Part shown: piece after piece, positions 54,995 to 64,000 of the stretch | Numbering within the stretch: the first letter of the stretch is position 1 | How the letters are laid out: each line of letters begins with the position of its first letter | From: Cotesia glomerata | Taxonomy: Eukaryota; Arthropoda; Insecta; Hymenoptera; Braconidae | Length of the DNA: 64,000 bases | Direction: 5' to 3' | NCBI RefSeq assembly: GCF_020080835.1 | Contig: NC_058162.1 | Coordinates: forward strand, 21,582,144 to 21,646,143 | Notes under the pieces: model-generated | Told to the model about the DNA's origin: nothing | The model's database searches: none | What the model saw: the letters and a program-made list of their open reading frames with translations, nothing else | Program-made: the position numbers and the translations under genes

Positions 54995-57449
54995 TTGATA
55001 GTAAATACAATTTATACTTTTTAAAAAAAATTCTATTGAATATTTTATATATTTTAGAAGTGATAGAATGATAATTGAGCTTAATATGTTCACGTATAAT
55101 GAATATTTATCTGTTATATCTACGATCTAAAGTGTCCAGAGGCTTTGAGAACCAAAATTAAAATAAATATTTCAAAAATTTGGTTTGGTGTTTCAATATT
55201 GAAAATTTTTATGAGATTTTTTTACTAGTTGCATTTAATTATTATTTACTTTCGCTATTCAAGAACATTAATGTGATGACCTGTTCTTCTAAGACATCCA
55301 AATTTCTTGTGGTTTTATTAGAGATTAATTCCTATTTATTTATTTATTTAATAACAATAGACCCAACAGCTGGTAGGCCAATAACAGGGTCACAATACAA
55401 TTTATACATAGTTTAATTAACTTAGTATAAGTTTTGAACTTAAGGCGCAATACATGAGAAATTTTACATTATCATACATTAATTTTATGAGATAGATGAT
55501 ATGCTGCTTTACAGTTTTTTAGGAATATAATCAAAAACCATACAAGTTATATTTATATTCAATAGTTATAATTATAATATATAATATAAATATTAAATAA
55601 TAAATGATATAAGCAACTAAAAACTAGGAGTAATAGATAACAGAAGAAAAGATACATTTGAGACTAAAAGTACTATCTAAGAGATATCAGAAGAGATGCA
55701 AGTACCAATCGATTACCAATCTTCCTTTCTTGTAATTTTTGATACACTGATAGAAAATGATTTCGGTAAAAAAAACTTATGTAGAAAAACGGATTGGTTG
55801 CTTCAAAAATTTTTATTCTTAAATAGGGTAAAAGACCCCATTAGTGGCAGGGACCCCATTACTGACACTTTCTTTGACTTTGGGTACTTATTCAATTAAT
55901 GAAATCATTAATTTCAATAATGAATGTATTATTTCCAATCTTCAAGGCCTTTAGATAAAAAAAATTTTTAATTTTTATTCCAAGTAGAACATTTTTTCAT
56001 TGAAAGAAAAAGTATCACTAATAGGGGTTAAAGGTGCCACTAATGGGGTCATTTATCTTATCGTTACTTTAGCTCAAGAGATCAAGATCTCTGATCGATA
56101 ACTGTTGCTATTTTAATTCAAGAGAATATTAATGTCGATCGATACAGGCAATTCTTTATTTAAAAACAATTTCTCGTAAACTAATAATAATTTTATATTC
56201 TTCAAAGAATTTCATATTTTTGATTCAAGAACTTGTTTTTAAATTCACAAAAAAATCTTCTCGCAAAACTAAATTTTCGCTTCAACATATTCTGGAAAGT
56301 ATTAAAAACAATTTTTTTTTTTCAAGATATAAAAAATTGCAGAAATCATGATAGTATTTAATTTGTATCCTTCCTTAATTTAAAACATTTTATAAAAATT
56401 TCTAAGATTAAATTTGTAAAAATTTATTATCTCTGAGTTTGTCACCTAAAAGTTCCTTATTGATGCCTTTCGTAGTTCTCCGATATTTACCAGGTTTCTG
56501 TCATCACCCTGTAGGCCTTTGAAAAATTGATAATATAATTATGAAAATCAAGTTAGCCGACATCTAAAAACTTTTAGAATTTTTTTTATTGAAAAAATTG
56601 TTACAAAAAAAATAAAATAAAAAATTTCATTCATAAAAAACTTTAAAAACTATAAGTGCAATTTTTAAAAAATATTTTTTAGTCTTTATTTAATAAATGA
56701 AAATAAATCAAAAAATTTAAAACGTCGGTTAACTTTAGTATTATAATATAATTTATGATGGTTACAAATAAATAAATAATTTTCTACTAAAAAAATCTTC
56801 AATTTTTCTTTATATCAGCGATGTTAGAACGAAATCTCTATTTTTCCCTGTAAAGTATTGACTGAAGTAACCGCAAGAGGCGCTACTGACACTACTTAGA
56901 GTTTATCTTATGGTAAAAATTAAAAAACATGACTGAAAGACTGAAAGAGTTAACTGAGTCATGGGTTAAAAATCAAAATTAAAAAAATTTTTAATTAATA
57001 ATTTTTATTTTCATTTATTAAATTTTTTGATGGTCATAAAAAAAAATTTCGGAAATTTCGGAGAACAACGAGAGAAATTGTACATAATTTTAATCGACTA
57101 TCGATATAACAGTTTTCAATAACAATAATAAAAAAAATGGTCGTTGTTTTGCAATAAATATCCAATGACATTTGATTGAAAAAAATGATTCCGTGATATA
57201 AATTGCATCTGTCCATAAATATAAATATTAAAAATTAATTTATCAGAATAACATTTATTAAAAATCAATTGCTGATGTAATTAAAAGTTGGGTAATTTTG
57301 TAACTTAGTAAATATATATGTACATATATATATCTATATATTTATGAGGATAAAAATAAAGATACATTACATATTACGTTGCGTGGTAACTCAGATACAA
57401 TTGACACTTATAATAGATTTGTTTACAATGGTTTCACTGGTACCTAATA
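54995..57449. other. Intergenic stretch between the viral cluster and AKAP10
   Basis: No supported gene was found. It contains the duplicated 3' flank (54995-55110), the 233-bp MITE at 55826-56058 and ATTCTTGAATCAAGAA-type repeat fragments at about 56080-56270. The 5' end of AKAP10 presumably starts near the right edge. Confidence 0.5.
55826..56058. mobile_element. 233-bp MITE, sister of 18351-18582
   Basis: Starts GGGTAAAAGACCCCATTAGT and ends CACTAATGGGGTCATTTATCT, with TA at 55824-55825 and 56059-56060. It is colinear with the copy near BUD31 (shared ATTACTGACACTTTCTTTG). Confidence 0.8.
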
Positions 57450-60400
57450 ATGTTACAATTTTTTAAGAAAACAGGTAACTATAATTACTAATAATAAATA
57501 AACTAAATTACAAAAATTTACTTTTAGAAATTCTAATAAATACTAATAATAATACAATAACCTCAATTAAAATTAGGTAGAGACAAATTTAAATCTCAAA
57601 GCTCACCTGCCAAGTCAACGAGCTCTGGAAAGTCATTTGTTGATGGTTCGCCGCTGACAAGAGGCTCGACATTGTCAACGTCAACATCGTCATCGTCGAT
57701 AGGAGCAACATCATCTATTTTATCACGACCATTAGCGTCTCGTAGTCTAGAAGAAGAGGAAGCTGACGATGACGAAGAGATACGTGACAGTTTAAAAATA
57801 GAAATATCATCAGCACGCTCGCGGTTGTCCAAAACATTGAGTGAGATACTCGATGACAAAGATGCGCTTGGGTACTTCATGCAATTCATGGAGAGCCGAG
57901 GTAAATTAGCGCTAATTAAATTCTGGATGGAGGTTGAATTTGTCAGGGAAACAGCTGATGAGAATATTATTGTCAATAATATTAATTCAAATGATAATCT
58001 TACGGCTGATGACAATGATAATTGTCTGAAAACCGGCTGTAATGGTGATAATGATAATAATGAGGATAGTAAAGATAAGGATAATAATGACTTTGAAAAT
58101 AATCAACGACCAAAGACTAGGTTAATGTTAGATAATTCAATGAATTGTAAAAGTCATGATGGTGATAGTGAAGGAATGTCTAGTGTTTTTCAGGACGCTT
58201 TGAAAATTTATAATAGATATATTGTTAAGGATAATTTGAGATTGGGAGAGCTTACGGTTGAATTTAAAGCCCAAATTGAAGCTGCTGCGAATAATTTAAA
58301 TGCAGTTATGCTAATTAATGGGTTACTCTTGGCGCAAAAGATTGTTTATAAAGTTTTGGAAGATGAGTAAGTTACTTATTTATTGTTATGATTGTTAATT
58401 GAGTTATTCATTATATTTATTTTATTGTTTCAGGTATATTAATGATTTTTTACGAAGTGAATTTCATTGTAAGCATCAAATAGATGTTTTAACGAGTGGT
58501 GATGTTAAATTAGCTGATATATTGTTCAACGAAACAGCATTATTTTATTTTATGGAGGTAACAATTTATTTTTATCAATTAGATTTTTGTTGATTAATTT
58601 TCATTCAAATAAAAATGTAAAGGTTTTAGAACTTTTTATTTTTTAACCCGTTGAGGTCATTATGGGTCTAAATGACTCGAGGCAATTTTTTAGTTGCTCT
58701 TGCTTCGAAGATATCATTCAAAATTGTATCTGCGGTACCATCTATTATTGTTTGATTTTTTGAGATTCATGGAAATTTACGATTTTAATTGCACAAATCA
58801 ATATACTTTTTGAAAAGCTCGACATGACACCACTTTTTTTTTAAAGTATGCGATATCCGGAGTGGAACCCCGAAAATCATTTTCATTTATCTTAAAAAAT
58901 GAAGTTTTTAGTAAAAAAAGTCAAATTTTTCGAAATTTGACTTTCTCGCATTTTTTTTTATAATTAAACAAGGGGGCGTCCATAAATTACGTGAGGCATT
59001 TTTGAGAATTTTTTACCCCCCCCCCCCCCTCCTCCCTTGATAAGATTTCGTAAGATTTTCCTCAACTCCCTCCCCCCTCCCCTAATCTCACGCGAGATTA
59101 TTCAAAATTTATGTTTTGGCTGTAAACGGGTTGGATTATTGAGAAAAAAAGTGCCATTCGGCTACACCCGACATGGATAGGTAGATTTCTTGTTTGAATA
59201 TTGAAAAAAACACGTTATTAAAAGGCCGTAATGTCCTAAAATTTATTTTTTATTATATTTTTGCAAATAACGATATGAGACTGACTACAGCAAATAGATA
59301 TTTAAAGACATCTACCTAAAAAATAGGGTTTTTTACATATAAAAGTCATTTGATGATAAAAGCTAAAATTTAATTTATTATTGATTTTTTTTGAATTTTC
59401 TCAACTACGAAATAAATTGAAAAAAGTATTAAAAGTCGACGAACAATAGTTTAAATTGAAGATAATTCAACATATTATGACAAAATTGTATTAAAATTAC
59501 GACATGAGATCGGCTACCACCGATAGATTTCTAAAGAAATACTATACCTAAAAAATTAGTGAATCCTATCGATCAATAATCAAATTAAACAATCGAGCGC
59601 TACTTTGCTGCTCTGCAGGGTTCAGACGAATACGACAAACAGTATTGTGTCAAATTTGGCCATATTTTATTATAGAAATACTTTTTCACGCAATTTTACA
59701 CTGCTTTCTGCTAGAGAAAAAATTACGTGATATTTGTTAAGATCCCCCCCCCTTCCCCCTAAGTGAGATTTGGTAAGATTTAGCATGATCCACTCCCCCC
59801 CTAGAACACCTTACGTAATTAATGGACGCCCCCCAATTAAAAAAAAATTTTTAAACGATTGAGTTACTTAACGGAAGTGTTAAGAATTACTGTCATATAC
59901 AGCTTGGGTGAAAATATTGACAAGAACGCAAGTAGTAACAATTTTTTCCATGCATGGGGTCAACTAGACCAAGTATGACTTCTACGTTATTTTTAAGAAG
60001 TGTGACCTCAACGGGTTAATCATCTTTTTACTCCAGAATAATATATTAAGAAATTATTTTCTTTTGGATATATTTAAATCTGAAACGGATACTTTTTTTT
60101 TTTTTTTTCATCTAATATTCTTTGAGTTATAATTGCTCGATGGAAACAGCTGTTAGTTTTTGCCTGTCAGAATTGACATTGAAGATAAAGTTATAATCTG
60201 TTACGACTTGATAAAACTTGAATAGGATGAGTTTAATAAAATACACACTACTAGAACTTTACAAAAAAAAAAATATTTATTTAAAATATAAATTTAAAAA
60301 ATGCTAACAGATTTCAAATATTTTTTTAAGAAAATATGTATTTTTTTGTAATTATTTATATATGATCTAGAAAATTGATATATATTTACACTCAAGTCTA

Positions 60401-63400
60401 AAGATATATATTTACACTCAAGTCTAAAGATGAATTTTCTCTTGAAAAAGAATTTTTATGAGTTGATAAATTTTTTTATCAATTTTTTGATATAATTTTT
60501 TTTTTTTAATGAAAACATTGCTTTTTTAAAAATATTTATTGAAAAAAATTAAAAAAATTCGTTCTATGCAAATAATATATCTATAGATATATACTGAAAA
60601 ATTGAAATCAATTTAAATTATTGAAAAAAATTCAAATTTTATGATAGTGAATTTTTTTCAATGAATATTTTTAAATAGGGTTTAAATTAAATAAACTTTT
60701 AATTAATAAAATTATTTAGTTTATGGAAGTAGAGAACAAACGAGAGTTACTGGATTTCTGGATGTCTGCAGTGAATTACAAGCAAAATCTTTTGGCAAAA
60801 ACGACTAGTGACCCAACGGAAGCCCAAGCTGACGCTCTCGTAATATATGAAAAGTAAGTACTCACTTTTCACAAAATTAATGATAAATAAATTGAAGGAT
60901 CATATAATAGCTAATTATTGAATTTAGGTATTTTAGTCTCCAAGCGACAATGCCTTTGGGTTTCACAGATAAAATAAGATTTGAAATAGAACAAAATATA
61001 TGTCGCGAAGGCGATGATGGCCCACAACCAGATTGTTTCGACAAACCCAGTATAATTGTATATAATTTTTTAACAAAAGTAAGATGATTATTTTTATTTT
61101 TCAATTTATGTCACGTACCATTTCACTATCATCGGAATAATTACTGGCACTAGTTATGAAAATAGAATAACAGAGGTGATAAACTTATCAGAATTTTATC
61201 ATTGCAGCATTATCTACCTGCCTTCTTATCTTCCCAATTGTATTACAAATACTTATCAGAGTTAATCAGCGCGATTCAAAGTGGCGCTTGTGCTTCTCAC
61301 TCCCATCAACGTTTGAAAAGAGCAGGTAATAATAATTATTATTATTATTAATCATTTCGTTGAAGTTTAAAACGATGCAAATAATTAATTAACGATAAAA
61401 AATATTTGCCTTTAATTTTTATCAACTTGTAAGTCTCATTAATGTGAATCGTAATTGTTTCAGAGTCTGATTGTAGCAGTGAAATAAGTATTTTTAGCCT
61501 AGGAATGCACGATACATCACAAATGAGTAATAATGAGGATGATAATCGTTCATCACGTGATAATAAAATAAATGATAGTTTAAATATTGATACTCGGCAA
61601 CTTTATGATCCCGATTCTCTCTGGAAACGTCATAAGTACAGGTAATGGTTAACGATTTTACGGTTTATTTTTTCTAATTTAAATCATCAATTAAATAGCC
61701 TAAACACATTCAAGACTAGTGCTTTTAAATTCTTCATAAAGCGTGAGCGAGACAATGAATCTTAATTTTAAACTATTGATATTCATTCACACATTTTTGT
61801 TACATGAGTTTATCATCTTAATTTGTCAATTTGTATTTTACATTACTGAGTTTAATTTTAACTCTTTAATTTTTTTATTCAAATTTACTCTTTTCTTGTA
61901 TTTATTATAATTACATTCTAAATTTAAGAAAAAAGATTTTTTTTGAACATCTAAAATTTTGAAATTTTATATCTTCATTATTCATACGTGTACTTTATTA
62001 TAATTTTTTTGTATACTTTTACCATTTGGCTATACTGCCTTGGCATTGACATTAAATAATAAATAAATAAATAAATAATTTATATTTTTTTAGTTTGAGT
62101 GTCGGATATGTTGATAGTATGGGACGATTCGTCACTGAAATAGAACGAGATCCTCATCGTAAATATGGTAAATTGATTATTATTATTATTATTTTGTTAT
62201 AACTTTTAAAAAAAAAATTATCGCTTTCCAGAATCTCGTTTATCACGAGCAGTCAAGAGACTTATCCACATGGAAGAAGATAAGGTAAAATTATATATTT
62301 ACATTAATTATTATTGATCTTTATTGTCGTGTTCCATATAGTTATCAATATAATATCAATATAAAATAAATCTTAGGGAAAAAGACAATCACTGAAGTTA
62401 GTTATTGAATTTTTACTTTTGATAATTATTTACAAGTGGGGTCGACCCCATTTTGGGCCATAACGAGGTGAAAAATTAACATTTTCAAATTTTTTTTTTG
62501 TTCTGCTTGTTTTTACGGCGCATTTATGATAAAAAATGTCGTGAAAGGAAAAAATAAAGATTTCGACAGCTTTTTGCCTTTAAAAGTTTGAAAAAATTTT
62601 GGCTCATGTTTTTGGATAAAATTTATATTTTATTCTTTTTTGATGTTTTTGAGATATTTTTTTTTTTTTTTTGAAAAGTATAAAAAAACGAATAATTGAA
62701 AAAAAAAAATTGATCAATTTGATAAAAAAAAAAAATACTGTGTGGTTTTATGAGACCACGATGCAAGTGAAACTTTTTTTGGATTGTTGACATTCAACTA
62801 AAATTTTTCGGAAAATTAATCAATTTAGAGTATTAAACTCGTATTTTTAATTCTAGCGATAATTGGTAAATGAACACTGAAAAAAAAATTAACTTAATTT
62901 AAGAGAAAAATTCTTGAACCAAGAATATAATTTTGAAGAGTGTAATTGTCTTGAATCAAGACGAAAAATTCTTGAATCAAGTAAAATTTCCTTAAATCAA
63001 GAAAAATTCTCTTAAATCAAAAATTTTTTTACTCAAATCAAGAATATTAAGATTTTCAAAATTATATACCTGATTCAAGAACATTTTTTTTTCTGTGAAA
63101 CGATAGCTCATAGCATATTGCCGCAATTGTGCTTATAGTCCTTATAATAACTATTATAGTTATTAACGAATCTTAATGAAATTTAGTACACATGTTTCTC
63201 AGACGATTAGCTCAAATAAGTTCAAAGATGAGTTAAGTCGATAAATAACTTTAGAAATAATAACCATTTGAATTTTTCTGAAGATAGTGAAAATTGCATT
63301 TTCTGTCTTTTTATTTCTAAAGAACATTTAATTGAAATAAGATAGCTTATTTCTTGAAAATTTATCTTAACTCTGATAAAATTGCGTCTTTAATTTAATC

Positions 63401-63921
63401 TATAAAACATTTACCGAATTATGATTTTATTAAGATTAAGAATTTCAATTTCTGCCAGTTTTTGATAGATGGATTACATTAGTCCGTGTAATAAAACTAA
63501 CGGTGGTTTGATTAAAAATCAATTATGATTTTTCACCAATAATTTAAGAATTTATTGTTTGATATAATTTTTTTAACGACATGCGATAGATAAACGAAAA
63601 ATTTTGAGGCGATAGAAAAAAAGTTTCACTTTAAAAAAAAAGTTTAACATAGGCTAGCATGGGTTGATCCCACTTGTAAATAATTATCTTACTTTTAAAT
63701 TGAGTTTGTTTATGTATTTATTATTATTTATATCAATAATTATAACTTTATATTACCGATAATTTTACTTATTCTTTATGATTTATTGTTGTTATTATCA
63801 TAAAAAATTAATTAATAATTTAAACAAATAGGCTAAAGAAGAATTAGCGTGGAAAATAGCAGAGATGATTGTACGTGAGATAACGTCGCTTACTTTGGGT
63901 GTACCAGAACTTCCATCTTGA
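57450..63921 (+). CDS. AKAP10: D-AKAP2/AKAP10, dual-specificity A-kinase anchoring protein
   Basis: The protein tethers protein kinase A and has regulator-of-G-protein-signalling (RGS) domains. Ten exons join in one frame of 578 codons plus stop: 57450-57474, 57577-58366, 58434-58557, 60720-60853, 60928-61078, 61208-61325, 61464-61641, 62094-62167, 62232-62284 and 63832-63921, all with GT-AG introns. Exon 1 is only 25 bp and encodes MLQFFKKTG. RGS domain 1 starts at LSKTLSEILDDKDALGYFMQ, is interrupted by an Asn/Asp-rich linker, and resumes at VFQDALKIYNRYI. RGS domain 2 covers DVLTSGDVKLADILF through HYLPAFLSSQLYYKYL. The C-terminus carries the amphipathic PKA-binding helix (EELAWKIAEMIVREI). 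Length and exon order match the animal family. Transposons sit in introns 3 and 9. Confidence 0.95.
58647..60015. mobile_element. TTAA-flanked DNA transposon in AKAP10 intron 3
   Basis: Inverted ends CCCGTTGAGGTCA and TGACCTCAACGGG (one base differs in the inner part) are bordered by TTAA at 58643-58646 and 60016-60019. This fits piggyBac-type targeting. It is non-coding and contains a second nested element at about 58972-59834. Confidence 0.75.
58972..59834. mobile_element. Nested element with GGGGGCGTCCATAA ends
   Basis: The ends pair as GGGGGCGTCCATAAATTACG and CGTAATTAATGGACGCCCCC, with C-rich subterminal tracts on both sides (near 59020 and 59745) that are typical of this abundant insect repeat. 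It lies inside the 58647-60015 element. It is non-coding. Confidence 0.7.
62421..63688. mobile_element. Inverted-repeat transposon in AKAP10 intron 9
   Basis: Ends GATAATTATTTACAAGTGGG and CCCACTTGTAAATAATTATC are perfect inverted copies, followed inward by GTCGACCC and GGGTTGATC. The length is 1268 bp. It contains a fragment of the TTCTTGAATCAAGAA-type repeat (about 62875-63095). There is no coding frame. Confidence 0.75.
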
Positions 63922-64000
63922 ATTTTATTTATTTATTTTTTATGTAAAGTATAAAATCTTAATTTACTAAGATTATTTGCTGCCGTTACTGAAAAAAAAA

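Overview
The window is AT-rich animal DNA with insect character. It holds spliced, strongly conserved insect genes and many short inverted-repeat transposons and retroelements. Three host genes are secure: Lis-1 (all but its first coding exon) at the left, BUD31 at 17.6 kb, and the complete D-AKAP2/AKAP10 gene at the right edge.

Between the host genes lie about ten compact intronless genes that look viral rather than insect. They sit on both strands, two of them overlap head to head, and most resemble no cellular family I can name. One is an intact tyrosine recombinase (50731-51723), one is a short Arg/Ser-rich protein of the DNA-condensing type (41572-41808), one is membrane anchored (37478-38566), and two are tandem coiled-coil paralogues (52456-53244 and 53924-54994). 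A clustered, intronless, intact set of virus-like genes with an integrase and a basic protein, fixed among wasp-type housekeeping genes, is what is known of the domesticated nudivirus cluster that makes bracovirus particles in microgastroid braconid wasps. That is my best explanation. It is inference, because I could not search databases.

Layout: 1-9.6 kb is a repeat-rich flank plus Lis-1, with two DNA transposons nested in its last intron. 9.6-19.7 kb holds a Lis-1 3' flank sequence that is repeated after BUD31, virus-like gene A, BUD31 and virus-like gene B (minus strand). 21.2-31.4 kb is a three-level nest of transposons: a terminal-inverted-repeat element, a microsatellite-inserted non-LTR retrotransposon inside it, and a partly deleted LTR retrotransposon inside that. 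31.6-36.0 kb is a young DNA transposon with 439-bp terminal inverted repeats. 36.8-42.6 kb is the dense viral block. 43-50 kb holds degraded mobile DNA, including a Helitron-type helicase-endonuclease gene split by a solo LTR and by other insertions. 50.7-55 kb holds the recombinase and the coiled-coil pair. 57.4-63.9 kb is AKAP10, whose introns carry three more transposons.

In the bracovirus reading, the viral genes would act together in the wasp ovary: recombinase for DNA processing, basic protein for DNA packaging, membrane and structural proteins for particles. The open frames of these genes contrast with the stop codons, frameshifts and deletions in nearly every transposon gene around them, which argues that the viral genes are under selection.
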